64,000 bases of DNA from Planctomycetota bacterium (GCA_021776785.1 JAJFFF010000035.1:1-64000); one strand, 5' to 3'; positions 7,570 through 17,578 are shown, counted from the first letter of the stretch. Numbers and translations: made by a program. Notes: a model not told the origin generated them from the sequence alone.

Positions 7570-9435
7570 CTAAAACAGGTTCGTGATGTCGTTGCGGAAC
7601 GCGAGGACCATGAGGCCAAGGATCAGCGCGAGACCCACCATCTGGTAGTAGCCGACGACTTTTTCCGGCAGCGGTTTCCCGCGAATCTTCTCGGCGCAGA
7701 GCAAGACGATCTGTCCGCCGTCGAGCACGGGGATCGGCAGCATGTTCAGGATCGCTAAGTTCACCGAGATGATGGCGAGGATGTAGAAATACTTGCCCCA
7801 GCCGAGGTCGAGGACGCGATACGTCACGCTCGCGAGCATCATCGGCCCGCCGATGTGTTTCGACGACACGCGGCGGGTCACGAGGCTGCGAATCGTCAGC
7901 GCCACCGAACGCACAAACAAAGTCGTGCGACGCCAGCCCAAGCCGATCGCGGCGCCCACGCCCGTCTCTTTGTAAAACGATTGGCTGGGCCGAAACTCGT
8001 AGCCGAGCGGCCCGGTCGACGCGTTGGCCGGAAAGTGGGACGGCTTCACGGTCAGTTCAGCGGTCGTTCCATCCGCGCGCTTCACGCGGATCGCGATCGC
8101 GTCCGTGCGCAGCGCCGAAATCTCGGCCACCACATCCTGCCATTTCTCCACGCCATGCCCGACGACGCTCTCGATCGTGTCGCCGGTTTGCATGCCGGCG
8201 CGCTCCGCGGCCATGCCGGGTCGCACGGCCACCCGCGCCACCGTCATGTCGTAGCCGCCGTGAACGCCGTTCGCAAACTCCTTGAGCGAGACCGTACGCT
8301 TCACCGGGATGTCAATTTCTTTGTCGTCGCGACGTACGACAACCGAGCGCACCATGACGTCCGCATCGGTGCGTTCGCGCAAGACGCCGAAGTCCGCAAC
8401 CGGCGAACCGTTGATCTTGAGCACAACGTCGCCCACCGCGACGATCTCGGCGGCCACGGTGGCGCTCGCAAGGGCGCGTACGACGTTGCCCTCGTAGGGC
8501 TGAATGCCGGTCTGCGGACGCTTGCCGAGCGGAAGATCGAACGAGATCGTTTCGACTTTCCCCGCACCGCGCTTTTGATCCTTGCGCTTGGGGTTGGGCG
8601 GTTCGCCGCGTTCGACCTCTAAGGTCACGCGCATCTTCGTCGTTCCCGCCGGCGCTTCCCCCGCCAATCGCGTGAGCAATATCGGGAGGTCCGTCGCCGC
8701 GGTAACGGGGCGGCCATTGACCGAACGCACGACGTCGCCCGGCTTACCGCCCGCCTTTTCGATCGCACTCCCGGCCACGACGCCGGTGGCGGCAAGTTCG
8801 ATGCCCGGGCGCACGCCGACCTGCGGCATGCCCGCGTCCTCGGAGTACTCGGGCGCCACTTCGACGTCGAGTGTTTGTCCGTCGCGCTCGACGGTCAGGC
8901 GCAGCAGCTCGCCCTTGCCCGAAAACGCGATCTCGGTTTGCAGATCCGCAAACCCAAGCACCTTGGCGCCGTTCACGTGCGTGATGCGATCACCCGGGCG
9001 GATCCCGGCCCGCCACGCGGCGGCGCCCGGCGTCACGTCAGCAAGCTCGGTCGTTTGAAACGGCACGCCGATCCGAAACGCCCAAACGAAAAACACAAAC
9101 GCGAGGATCAGGTTGAAGATCACGCCGTTGCTCATGATGAACAGGCGCGCCCAAAACGGCTTGTTCGGAAACTCATCCGGCGCACCCGTATTGATGTCGC
9201 CTGGATTTTCTGCGGCCATCTTGACGTAGCCGCCGAGCGGGATCCAAGCGACGCGGTAGCGCGTCGGTCCACGGGTCCAGCCAACGATCTCGGGCCCAAA
9301 CCCGATCGAAAACGCTTCGACACGCGTTCCGGTCAGCCGACACGCCAAGAAGTGACCGAGCTCATGAAAAAAGATCAGCGCGCCGAGCCCGATGACCGTC
9401 ATGATGACGCCCAACGGGTCCAGGGCTGCAAGCAT
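7570..9435 (-). CDS. rseP: RIP metalloprotease RseP (site-2 protease), multi-PDZ
   Basis: Intramembrane zinc protease that releases membrane-tethered regulators or clears signal-peptide remnants. HELGH at 24-28 lies in the first membrane helix and the second zinc ligand motif NMLPIPVLDGG is near the C-terminus. Between them lie about four PDZ-like modules (markers GIRPGDRITHVNG, GGKPGDVVRSVNG, VGDVVLKINGS, GMQTGDTIESVVG). At 621 residues it is well above the roughly 450 of the E. coli enzyme. The start at 9435 is fixed by the TAATG overlap with dxr; a TTG four codons upstream is less likely. dxr-rseP is a conserved neighbourhood. Confidence 0.92.
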   Translation of the reverse strand: MLAALDPLGVIMTVIGLGALIFFHELGHFLACRLTGTRVEAFSIGFGPEIVGWTRGPTRYRVAWIPLGGYVKMAAENPGDINTGAPDEFPNKPFWARLFIMSNGVIFNLILAFVFFVWAFRIGVPFQTTELADVTPGAAAWRAGIRPGDRITHVNGAKVLGFADLQTEIAFSGKGELLRLTVERDGQTLDVEVAPEYSEDAGMPQVGVRPGIELAATGVVAGSAIEKAGGKPGDVVRSVNGRPVTAATDLPILLTRLAGEAPAGTTKMRVTLEVERGEPPNPKRKDQKRGAGKVETISFDLPLGKRPQTGIQPYEGNVVRALASATVAAEIVAVGDVVLKINGSPVADFGVLRERTDADVMVRSVVVRRDDKEIDIPVKRTVSLKEFANGVHGGYDMTVARVAVRPGMAAERAGMQTGDTIESVVGHGVEKWQDVVAEISALRTDAIAIRVKRADGTTAELTVKPSHFPANASTGPLGYEFRPSQSFYKETGVGAAIGLGWRRTTLFVRSVALTIRSLVTRRVSSKHIGGPMMLASVTYRVLDLGWGKYFYILAIISVNLAILNMLPIPVLDGGQIVLLCAEKIRGKPLPEKVVGYYQMVGLALILGLMVLAFRNDITNLF

Positions 9436-10574
9436 TAGATTCGACAATTAGCGGCGTCCTCTCGTGCGGCGAGATCTGCTCTGTAGATATCGTCCAGATT
9501 GGGATCCGGCTGGATGGATGCATTCTCCAATACGGCCAAAACCGTGGCGGAGATCGCGGGAAATGGGATCGCGCCGTCCAAAAATCGCGCGACGGCGACC
9601 TCGTTGGCGGCATTCACGATCGCGCCCGCCGTGCCGCCGAGCGCAATCGCCTGGGCGCCGAGCGCGGCGCCGGGGAAACGGTCCAGGTCCGGGGCGTGAA
9701 ACGTCAACTCCGCGAAATCCGTCACCGAAAACCGGTGAAACGACGCGGGAGCGCGGGCGGGATAGGTGAGCGCGTACTGGATCGGAAGGCGCATGTCCGG
9801 GCGGCTCATCTGCGCGATGATCGACCCGTCGCCGTACTCGACAAACCCGTGGATCAGCGACTGCGGGTGGATGACCATCTCCAAGTGGTCCGGCTGATCG
9901 AAGAGCCAATGCGCTTCGATCAGCTCCAACGACTTGTTGAGAAGCGATGCGGAATCCACCGTCACCTTGGGACCCATCGACCACGTGGGGTGGATCAGCG
10001 CGTCCGCCGGCTTGGCGTTGGCGATCTGCTTTTTGCTCCACGTCCGAAACGGGCCGCCCGACGCGGTCAAGACGATCGAGGCGACTTCTTCGCGGCGTCC
10101 GGCCTGTAGACACTGAAAGATCGCGCTGTGTTCGGAGTCCACGGGCACGATCATGGCGCCCGAACGTTCGGCCTCGGCGAGCAACAGCGGCCCGGCCATG
10201 ACCATCGACTCCTTGTTGGCCAGCGCCAACCGCTTCCCGTGGCGCAACGTCGCGAGCGATGCCGGCAGGCCGGCCGCGCCCGTGGCCGCGGACACGACCA
10301 CGTCCACGGCCGGATCGGCAATCACCTCTTCGCAAAACGCGTCGCCACAACCGGTGCGAACACCGGGCGCGGCGTCACGTAACGCGGCGTACGCGGCTTC
10401 GTCCGCCACGCCGAGCGCCGCCACGTCGAACTCGTCCGCGATCGCAGAAAGGCCCGCGGCGTCCGATCCGGCGAACGCGGCGTGCAGCGACACACTAGGT
10501 CCGAGCGAGCGCAACACATCCAGCGTCGAGCGACCGATGCTGCCGGTCGCTCCCACGAGTACAACGCGCGTCAT
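9435..10574 (-). CDS. dxr: 1-deoxy-D-xylulose 5-phosphate reductoisomerase
   Basis: NADPH-dependent second enzyme of the MEP isoprenoid pathway, converting DXP to MEP. The 379-residue sequence shows the NADPH-binding GATGSIGRSTLDVL at the N-terminus, NKESMVMAG, the metal-binding PVDSEHSAIFQCL, the flexible-loop region SGGPFRTWSKKQI and HPTWSMGPKVTVDSA. The ATG at 10574 overlaps the upstream gene's TGA (ATGA), which fixes the start. It is followed with a 1-base overlap by rseP. Confidence 0.95.
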   Translation of the reverse strand: MTRVVLVGATGSIGRSTLDVLRSLGPSVSLHAAFAGSDAAGLSAIADEFDVAALGVADEAAYAALRDAAPGVRTGCGDAFCEEVIADPAVDVVVSAATGAAGLPASLATLRHGKRLALANKESMVMAGPLLLAEAERSGAMIVPVDSEHSAIFQCLQAGRREEVASIVLTASGGPFRTWSKKQIANAKPADALIHPTWSMGPKVTVDSASLLNKSLELIEAHWLFDQPDHLEMVIHPQSLIHGFVEYGDGSIIAQMSRPDMRLPIQYALTYPARAPASFHRFSVTDFAELTFHAPDLDRFPGAALGAQAIALGGTAGAIVNAANEVAVARFLDGAIPFPAISATVLAVLENASIQPDPNLDDIYRADLAAREDAANCRI

Positions 10575-11008
10575 GCGCCTCCTGTTCCCGTGCTCGGTGC
10601 CGCGCCGGGCGTGGCCGGCGCTTGGGCCCGCGACTCCCACCCGGTCGGAATATCGGGCCGGCGGTCCGGCGTCGTCGCCAGGTAGCGCCGAATCTCATCG
10701 ACGTCGGGAGCATCGTCTTTGGCGTGGTAGCGCACCGTGTCGTACTGATAAACGGGTCCGGTTTCTAAGCGCACAAACCATCGCTCGGCGAGTCCCGGCT
10801 CCAAGGGACTGGCCACCCAGGCGGGGGGAAGACCGTCGCCGGAAACGAACGCGAACCGATAGCCGTCGGACTCGCCCGGCTGGGGCTTTTCGAGATAGCG
10901 CAGGGCGGACGCCTCGCGTTCATGGATCCGACGAGCCCGGGCGTGCTCGGAGAGCAGCCCGTAGGCAAAAAGCCCGGCCACGACGAGGATCACAACGACG
11001 GAACGCAT
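10571..11008 (-). CDS. Small membrane-anchored hypothetical protein
   Basis: Not recognised. The 145 residues begin with one transmembrane helix or uncleaved signal (SVVVILVVAGLFAYGLL), then a charged soluble domain with LEKPQPGESDGYRF and a tyrosine-rich patch (VYQYDTVRYHA). The C-terminus is Pro/Ala/Gly rich. It heads the minus-strand unit leading into dxr-rseP-ubiA. The 76-base gap to the divergent DUF58 gene should hold promoters for both. Confidence 0.6.
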   Translation of the reverse strand: MRSVVVILVVAGLFAYGLLSEHARARRIHEREASALRYLEKPQPGESDGYRFAFVSGDGLPPAWVASPLEPGLAERWFVRLETGPVYQYDTVRYHAKDDAPDVDEIRRYLATTPDRRPDIPTGWESRAQAPATPGAAPSTGTGGA

Positions 11009-11084
11009 CGCCGCCCATTATCCACGCGAAAACCCCCGTCAGAAATCCCGAACCCGTCTCGGCTCCGCCCGTTATCCTGCTTGG

Positions 11085-12215
11085 ATGGGTCGGCCAACGG
11101 ACTGGAAGCTGAAGAGTTCGCTCAACCCGACCCTGCTCGGCCGCATCGTCCTCACGTTTTTGGTGCTGGGATGCGTGTTCGCCTTCCTCCTGCGCTCCAA
11201 CCCCGTCATTTTCGTGACGTGCAGCCTGCTCGCGACGGTGCTCTTGAGCATCCCGCTGAGCGCCAGTGCGACCGCCCGGCTGCGGATCGCGCGGCAACAC
11301 GCGCCGCGCGTAGTCGCGGGCGCGCCGTTTTGGGTGCGGCTCCTTGTCAAAAACGAGTCGCGCTGGCGTCCGGCGTTCGATGTGGGGTTTCTCGACGCGC
11401 TCCAGGTGACGGAAAAGGGCGCCGTGACCCGCGGTGCGGCGCTGCCTGTGCTTCCGCCGGAGGGGCGGGCGCAAGTGACGTACGAAAAACGGATGCACCG
11501 GCGCGGCATCTACTCGTTTGGATCCGCCCGCGTCGCCACGCGCTTCCCGCTCGGGTTGTTTGAGCGCCGCGTGCTGCTGCCGTGTCGGTCGCGTCTCGTG
11601 GTCATCCCCGCGTTGGGGCGGCTCGGAGAACGCGCGCGACGCGAGCTGACGGCGCGCCCGCAAGAACGCTCCCGCGCACGACGCTTCGGCGGGGGCGACG
11701 AGTTCCACAGCATGCGCGAATACCGCCCCGGCGACAACCCGCGCCACATCCACTGGCGAACGAGCGCACGCACGCAATCGCTCGTCCGGCGCGTCCTACA
11801 CCAGGAGCAAACCGAAGACGTCACGATCGTGCTCGACACCTATCTCGGCGGCGCGCAGGCCGAAGTCCGCGCGCGCCATTTCGAGCGCGCCATTTCGTGC
11901 GCGGCGACGTTGCTCGCAGAAGCGCGCCGGCATGGCCGCCGCGCTGTCCTGGTGGCGCCGGGCATGCCCCCGCATCCGTGTCACGGACCGGCGGCGCTCA
12001 CCGGAGCGCTCGAAGCACTGGCAGGCATCGAGGCGGGGCGCGTCACGCCGGATGTGTTTGTCGACGGACTTTCCCACGGCGGGGGAAGCGCGATCTTGCT
12101 CTCGTTGTCGGGCTCGGCCCCGAGCGCACGCCGCCAAGCCGCCGCACGCGGCATTCCGCTCTCTGTTTGGGACGTCGCGCATCCAACCTTCGCGGCGTAT
12201 TTCCAACGCACATGA
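11085..12215 (+). CDS. DUF58 domain protein
   Basis: A 376-residue protein with two N-terminal membrane helices (about 19-55), a beta-rich middle and the DUF58 signature EFHSMREYRPGDNPRHIHWR near 208-227, in a von Willebrand A-like C-terminal region. DUF58 proteins usually sit with MoxR AAA+ ATPases and transglutaminase-like membrane proteins. Here the transglutaminase gene follows with an ATGA overlap, but no MoxR gene is in the window. Role unknown; often linked to cell-envelope or metal-insertion functions. Confidence 0.85.
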   Translation: MGRPTDWKLKSSLNPTLLGRIVLTFLVLGCVFAFLLRSNPVIFVTCSLLATVLLSIPLSASATARLRIARQHAPRVVAGAPFWVRLLVKNESRWRPAFDVGFLDALQVTEKGAVTRGAALPVLPPEGRAQVTYEKRMHRRGIYSFGSARVATRFPLGLFERRVLLPCRSRLVVIPALGRLGERARRELTARPQERSRARRFGGGDEFHSMREYRPGDNPRHIHWRTSARTQSLVRRVLHQEQTEDVTIVLDTYLGGAQAEVRARHFERAISCAATLLAEARRHGRRAVLVAPGMPPHPCHGPAALTGALEALAGIEAGRVTPDVFVDGLSHGGGSAILLSLSGSAPSARRQAAARGIPLSVWDVAHPTFAAYFQRT

Positions 12216-14212
12216 ACCGCGTCGAAGCCGCCAACCTTTTCGCCGCCACCGCGGTTGCCGGACTGCTGTTTGCCAACGGCATTCCAACCGGCGTTCCCCT
12301 GGCGGGACTGTTCGCGATTGGACTCCAAAACTTCGTCCTGCAACCCAGCGGCCGGCAACTCGGCGATTGGACCGGCGCCATCTTGCACGCGGTCCTTGTG
12401 CTGGCAGCGCTCTACCTCGCGTCGATGCACAACCCGCGCCTCGACCTGCTGGTGGTGCTGCTCGGTTGCGCGGTTCCGTTCCTGGCGCTGGCCGCCGTCG
12501 TGAAGCGCACCGTCTTCCAAGAGTTCTTGATGGTGCTCGTTTCGTTTCTGGTGACGATCGGTGGCGCCGCTCTCGCTCCCGGGTGGGCGCCGCTTTGGAT
12601 CACGCTCGCCGTGATCCTCGTCGCTTGCCAGACGCTGCCGCAACTGCTTCGCCCGCGCCCGGATGAAGCCGCAGACCGCCCCGACGTACGCGTTCGACTC
12701 ATGGACGCACCGGGTTGGTGGGGCGCGATGCCGCGCGTGGTCAGCCATCACCTTGGGCTCGCGGGCATCATCGTCGGCATCCTGCTCTACTTGGTTGTGC
12801 CGCGCCACTCCGAGAGCGGCACCGGACTGGGCGACAGCGACGAGGCGGCGCGCCGCCGACGAGGCGCATCGGCCACGGCCGGCACCGGGTCGATGGTGGG
12901 GCTGCCGGACGAGGTGTCCCTCAACGACATCACGTCCTTGCGCAACCGGCCCGGTGTGTTGTTCACGGCGGAGTATCTGACCCGCGGCGTCCAAGCGCAA
13001 CCGGCCGCGAGCGAAGTGGACATGACTCTCCTCCGTCAAACAGCGTTTGCTGCGTATGACGAAACGCGCCACACCTGGGAGCAACAACGCGCCCGCCCGC
13101 GCACGTTGGTGGACGGTTGGATCGCGCGCGTGGCAACGCGTCACGAGATTCGCATCACGCCCGTTGCGGACGACGGCGCCGTGTTGTTCGTACCGGCCAA
13201 CGCACAGCGCATCGACGGGTTGGGAATCAGCATCCAGGAGTCGAACGGCCGCTTCTTCGCGAGCGCGCAACCGGAGCGTTATCGCGTCGAGTTCACACGC
13301 GCACCGATCACGCTGGAGGCGCTCAGCAGCGCGGGACGCTCGGCGGCCTATCCGGAGTTGCTCAAGGTCCCGCCGCGCATACGCGAGCTGCTGCAATCCG
13401 TCATCGGCCCGCCGCGACGACGCACCACGAACGAAGTCGTACGTCACATCCGTGCGTTTTTTCGCGACTTCGTCTACGACATGTCCCCGCGGACCGGCAA
13501 CCGTCCACTCGAGACGTTCTTGCGCCGCAAACGCGGGCATTGTGAACTCTTTGCGACCGTGACTTGTCTCTACCTGCGGACGTGGGGCGTTCCCGCGCGC
13601 CTCGCCACAGGGGTACGCTGCAGCCCGTCGCCCGCGGGTGACGGCACGTACCGCGCGCGTTATCAAGACTCCCACGCGTGGGTTGAGCTAGCGGTGCGCC
13701 GCGGTTTCGCGCCGCTCGATCTGACGCCGGGCGCCGCGAGCGCCAACCAGGACCCGAGTGAGGCCCAGGCGACCGCAGGCGACAGCCGTCCCGACGCCAC
13801 CGCGAACGGACCGGATGACGCCCCGACCGGCATGAATTGGTCCGAGCCGTTTTCGTACGGCAGCGACCAACGCGACGTCGTGATGGCGTGGTTCGTCGGC
13901 GTCGCCACGTCGCCGGTTTTGTACATCGCGTTGGCGTGCGCGCTCCTCACGCTGGCTTGCGTCGTGGGCTGGCGCGCGTGGAAGACGCGGCCCCAACATT
14001 CGCATCGGATCCGCGCGCCCCTCGGCGTATCGCGCCGGACGCTCGCGTTTTACGCTCGTTGGCTCACCCGTTGCCAAAAAGAGGGGTTCCGGCGGGCTCC
14101 GCATCAAACGCCCCGCGAGTTTTTGCGATCGCTCCCGACCGCGCTACGCGAAGACGGTCTCAAGCTGACGCTGGAGTTCGAGCGACGGCGCTACGGCCTC
14201 GGCGTAAAGTAG
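12212..14212 (+). CDS. Transglutaminase-like membrane protein (DUF3488/DUF4129 type)
   Basis: The 666-residue protein has about six membrane helices in the first 200 residues. A large extracytoplasmic region then contains a transglutaminase-like core with the expected triad: Cys444 (RGHCELFATV), His488 (DSHAWVEL) and Asp503 (FAPLDLTPG). A further helix near 570-590 is followed by a cytoplasmic DUF4129-like tail ending FERRRYGLG. Members are thought to act as proteases or cross-linkers at the envelope. The start comes from the ATGA overlap with the DUF58 gene. Confidence 0.87.
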   Translation: MNRVEAANLFAATAVAGLLFANGIPTGVPLAGLFAIGLQNFVLQPSGRQLGDWTGAILHAVLVLAALYLASMHNPRLDLLVVLLGCAVPFLALAAVVKRTVFQEFLMVLVSFLVTIGGAALAPGWAPLWITLAVILVACQTLPQLLRPRPDEAADRPDVRVRLMDAPGWWGAMPRVVSHHLGLAGIIVGILLYLVVPRHSESGTGLGDSDEAARRRRGASATAGTGSMVGLPDEVSLNDITSLRNRPGVLFTAEYLTRGVQAQPAASEVDMTLLRQTAFAAYDETRHTWEQQRARPRTLVDGWIARVATRHEIRITPVADDGAVLFVPANAQRIDGLGISIQESNGRFFASAQPERYRVEFTRAPITLEALSSAGRSAAYPELLKVPPRIRELLQSVIGPPRRRTTNEVVRHIRAFFRDFVYDMSPRTGNRPLETFLRRKRGHCELFATVTCLYLRTWGVPARLATGVRCSPSPAGDGTYRARYQDSHAWVELAVRRGFAPLDLTPGAASANQDPSEAQATAGDSRPDATANGPDDAPTGMNWSEPFSYGSDQRDVVMAWFVGVATSPVLYIALACALLTLACVVGWRAWKTRPQHSHRIRAPLGVSRRTLAFYARWLTRCQKEGFRRAPHQTPREFLRSLPTALREDGLKLTLEFERRRYGLGVK

Positions 14213-14217
14213 GCGGC

Positions 14218-15564
14218 ATGGACCTCCGTGCACGCGCTTGCCGTGTGGCGCGCCGTCTCCACGACGCGGGCCACGAAGCACTCTTCGCCGGGGGCTCGGT
14301 GCGCGATCGCTTGCTCGGAAAGACGCCCGTGGACTTCGACATCGCGACGTCGGCCACACCGGACGAAGTGCAGGCCTTGTTTGCGCGCACGCACGCGGTC
14401 GGCGCACAGTTCGGTGTCGTGGTTGTGCTCGACGAGGACGAGCAGTTTGAGGTCGCCACCTTTCGAGAAGATCGCGGCGCCAGCGACGGGCGCCGCCCCG
14501 ACGCCGTTTCTTTTGCGGACGCCCGCGCGGACGCGCAGCGCCGGGACTTCACCATCAACGGCATGTTTGAAGACCCCGCGACGGGCAACATTCTCGACTT
14601 CGTGGGCGGACAAAACGACCTGCGTGCGCGCGTGGTGCGCACGATTGGGCGCCCCCTCGACCGCTTCGCGGAGGACTACCTACGTCTTCTGCGCGCCGTC
14701 CGTTTTGCAACCGTCCTCGATTTCACGATCGACGCCGAGACGCGCCGCGGCATCGATGCGCACGCCGCGGGCATCCAGCGCGTCAGCGCGGAACGAATTC
14801 GCGCCGAATTGGACAAGATCATCTTGTCGGGACGGGGCGGGCGCGGCCTGGGCCTACTTTTGGACACGGGTCTGCTCGCGTCCATTCTGCCCGAAGTCGC
14901 CGCGTTGGATGGCGTAGCGCAACCGCCGCAGTGGCACCCCGAAGGCGACGTCTTCACGCATACGCGCCTGATGTTGGACAGCTACACCGGCGGCGACCTA
15001 CCGGTCGCGCTCGCGGCGCTCCTCCACGATGTGGGGAAAGCGCCGACCGCCACGGTCAGCAAACGCGGGTGGCCGTCGTTTCCCAACCACGCGCAGGTGG
15101 GGGCGGACATGACGGTGGACATCTTGCGGCGGCTGCGCTATCCCAATCGCGTGATCGAACAGGTGCGCGAACTCGTCTATGACCACATGACGTGGCCGGT
15201 GCTGCCCGAAATGCGCCCGGCCCGGCGGCGGCGCTATCTGCTGCGCGAATCCTTCGATGCCCACATGGCGCTGCACCGGCTCGATTGCGAGGGGTGCCAC
15301 AACGATCTGCGCTCCCATGCGTATGCCACCCGCACGCGCGCGGCGCTGCTGGCGGAGCCGCCGCCGTTGCGCCCGCTGCTGAACGGGCACGACCTCCAGG
15401 CACTTGGCTATACGCCCGGCCGCGCCTTCGGCACCATGCTGGAAGCGCTGGTGGACGCCCAGCTGGAGGAGACCGTGAGCGACGTCGCCGAAGCCCGCAC
15501 ATTTGTGCAATCTCGGTTTGCTGTACCGGACGGCAAGCCGCTTGCTAGAACAGATCCGTCATGA
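14218..15564 (+). CDS. CCA tRNA nucleotidyltransferase / poly(A) polymerase family with HD domain
   Basis: A class II nucleotidyltransferase of 448 residues. GGSVRD at 25-30 and the catalytic DFD at 39-41 form the head. RRDFTINGMF and the RFAEDYLRLLRAVRFA neck follow, as in CCA-adding enzymes. A C-terminal HD phosphohydrolase domain has HTRLMLDSY and LLHDVGKAPT. It adds or repairs the tRNA 3' CCA, or it could be a poly(A) polymerase; the two are hard to separate by sequence. Starts 5 bases after the transglutaminase stop and overlaps the HEAT gene by ATGA. Confidence 0.88.
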   Translation: MDLRARACRVARRLHDAGHEALFAGGSVRDRLLGKTPVDFDIATSATPDEVQALFARTHAVGAQFGVVVVLDEDEQFEVATFREDRGASDGRRPDAVSFADARADAQRRDFTINGMFEDPATGNILDFVGGQNDLRARVVRTIGRPLDRFAEDYLRLLRAVRFATVLDFTIDAETRRGIDAHAAGIQRVSAERIRAELDKIILSGRGGRGLGLLLDTGLLASILPEVAALDGVAQPPQWHPEGDVFTHTRLMLDSYTGGDLPVALAALLHDVGKAPTATVSKRGWPSFPNHAQVGADMTVDILRRLRYPNRVIEQVRELVYDHMTWPVLPEMRPARRRRYLLRESFDAHMALHRLDCEGCHNDLRSHAYATRTRAALLAEPPPLRPLLNGHDLQALGYTPGRAFGTMLEALVDAQLEETVSDVAEARTFVQSRFAVPDGKPLARTDPS

Positions 15565-17513
15565 GAACTGTGACTGTCATTTTTCTCCTCAGCCTGGGCG
15601 CTTCGTGTGGGCCCAGCGAGGCCCCCGTGTCCGCCACGCAACAGCGTGAACGCGAGGCGCTGCGGTGGATTCACCGGCTCGACGAGCCTGCGATCTACGA
15701 GCGCGTCGTGGCGCTCGGTGTTGCGGCGCCGCTTCTGCGCGCATCGCAACCGGAGTACGCCCTCGCCGTGCGACTCGCCGCGATTCGCGCACTCGGGGAG
15801 CGCGGCGATGCGACCGCGCACGCTCGATTGCAACAGCTCGCGCAAGACGACGCCGACGAGACCGTACGCCGGTACGCCAACGCCGCGCTGACCGGCGAAG
15901 ATCTTCAGGCGCAGGAGCGGCGGACTGCACACATCGCCGCGCTCCTCACGCGCCTTCACGAACCCGACGCTCGCCGCGAACTCGGCGGTCTCGAAGCCTT
16001 CGCGCCGGTCGCCGCCGTCGCGGGAGACCGCGAGAAACAAACCGCGGCCCGACGCATCGATGCGCTTTGGACTTTGGCTCACATGACCAGTGCCGAAGCG
16101 GCGGCCGCCCTCGCGGCCGCGCGCGACGACAAAGATCCGCTCGTGCGAGCGCACTCCCGTTCCGCCGCGGCGAAGCGCGACGAAGACAACGCCCGCCAAA
16201 CGATCGCCGCGATCGCCGCGCGCGAAAAGAAAGCGGCGGAGTACCTCCCGTTGCTGGCGAACCCGGCCGTGCGGGAACTGCTTGTGGAGCAAGGCGCGGT
16301 GTGGACGCTGATCGCGGGGACCGAAGACGGTCGTCCCTTGACGGCGCGCCGTCAAGCGTGTCTCGGACTTGGCGCCGTTGTCGACCGCGACGACGCCGCG
16401 CGCGACCGTCTTCTCGAGCTGTTGCACGCGGAGACGCCGGACGCCGCGAAACTCGGCGTGCTCAAGCTCTACGCGGCGGTGGGCTTGACCATGCGCAACG
16501 ACCCAGGATGCGCAATCGACCTGCTTTTGGCGCTTTCCACCGTCGATCCCAACGACAACGTCGCCGCGCTCGCCAACGAGGGTACGTCGCTGCCGTACTA
16601 CACGGTCGACGCGCAACTGTGCGATGCGTTGCTCCAACTTGGACTGTTTCGACTCGAAGATGAACTCGTCGATCAACTCAAACGTCGCTCGTACGTGCGC
16701 GTCCTCATCGATGCGCACGCCGTGTTGCGACGCGAAACCGGTTTGACGCTTCCGTATCACTACAACGGTTCGTACGCCGTCCGCGATGGGCAGGCGGAGG
16801 CGTGGCGGAAAGCGCTCCGCTCGTCGCGCGCCGCGCGCTACGCGGCGCGTCCGTTTGCGCAAGACAACGTGCGCTTTCAAGCGCGTCTCGGCGACATGCT
16901 CGCGTGGCTGCGCGGACGTTTGGTCAACGACCGCTACATCGCGGAGAAGGTGCTCCTTCGTTTAGGGCCGTATGCTGTGCAGCCGCTGGTCGCGGAGCTC
17001 AAGCGCGACCACAACATCGCGCAGCGCCAGGCCGCGCTGATGCTCGGTCGCCTCGGCGATGCGCGGGCCGGTCCCGCTCTATGCGAAACCATTCAGCAGA
17101 CGCGCGACTCCGACGCGCGCGCGCGATGCCTGGAGGCGCTGCGCGCCCTCGATTACGCCGACGCCATTCCGCTTGCGCGCGCGGCCTTGCAAGACAGCGA
17201 CGCCGAAGTGCGGGCCCAAGCGGCCGCCCTGCTGGGGCACCATCGCGACGAAGCCTCGGCCGACGCGCTGCGCACAGCCCTCGCCGCGGAACGGCTGCCG
17301 GAAACTGCAACGCTGCTGCGCTGCGCGATTTTTCGGGTCGGCGACTACTCCGTGGTGACCGACCTCGTGAAGGCGTACGTCGAGGGCGACCAGCCGGCGC
17401 GCGAGGCCGCGTTTGAGGCGCTCCGCGGCATCGGCAAATCTCCGCTGCAAGCGGGGCCGCTCGACCCCATCGAGGATCGCCGCGCCAGCGCGGCGAAGTT
17501 CTCCACAAAGTGA
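15561..17513 (+). CDS. Secreted HEAT-repeat protein
   Basis: The 650-residue protein starts with a signal peptide (VTVIFLLSLGASC); the Cys is in lipobox position but the residues before it are atypical. HEAT-like helical pairs fill the rest. They are clearest near 475-600, for example AQRQAALMLGRLGDARAGPAL and AEVRAQAAALLGHH. Such proteins are scaffolds; no enzymatic motif is visible. Its start overlaps the stop of the CCA enzyme gene. Confidence 0.65.
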   Translation: MRTVTVIFLLSLGASCGPSEAPVSATQQREREALRWIHRLDEPAIYERVVALGVAAPLLRASQPEYALAVRLAAIRALGERGDATAHARLQQLAQDDADETVRRYANAALTGEDLQAQERRTAHIAALLTRLHEPDARRELGGLEAFAPVAAVAGDREKQTAARRIDALWTLAHMTSAEAAAALAAARDDKDPLVRAHSRSAAAKRDEDNARQTIAAIAAREKKAAEYLPLLANPAVRELLVEQGAVWTLIAGTEDGRPLTARRQACLGLGAVVDRDDAARDRLLELLHAETPDAAKLGVLKLYAAVGLTMRNDPGCAIDLLLALSTVDPNDNVAALANEGTSLPYYTVDAQLCDALLQLGLFRLEDELVDQLKRRSYVRVLIDAHAVLRRETGLTLPYHYNGSYAVRDGQAEAWRKALRSSRAARYAARPFAQDNVRFQARLGDMLAWLRGRLVNDRYIAEKVLLRLGPYAVQPLVAELKRDHNIAQRQAALMLGRLGDARAGPALCETIQQTRDSDARARCLEALRALDYADAIPLARAALQDSDAEVRAQAAALLGHHRDEASADALRTALAAERLPETATLLRCAIFRVGDYSVVTDLVKAYVEGDQPAREAAFEALRGIGKSPLQAGPLDPIEDRRASAAKFSTK

Positions 17514-17552
17514 CGGCGTTACGAAACCGTGCCTGTCTTGTATCGTTCGCGC

Positions 17553-17578
17553 GCCAATCCGGACCGTTTCCGGTTGGC
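17553..17578 (+). promoter_or_regulatory. Stem-loop in leader of ABC ATPase gene
   Basis: GCCAA(T)CCGGA pairs with TTCCGGTTGGC with one bulged T and a small loop, 25 bases before the ABC ATPase start. There is no U-run after it, so it is a weak terminator candidate for the HEAT gene or a leader structure. Confidence 0.3.
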
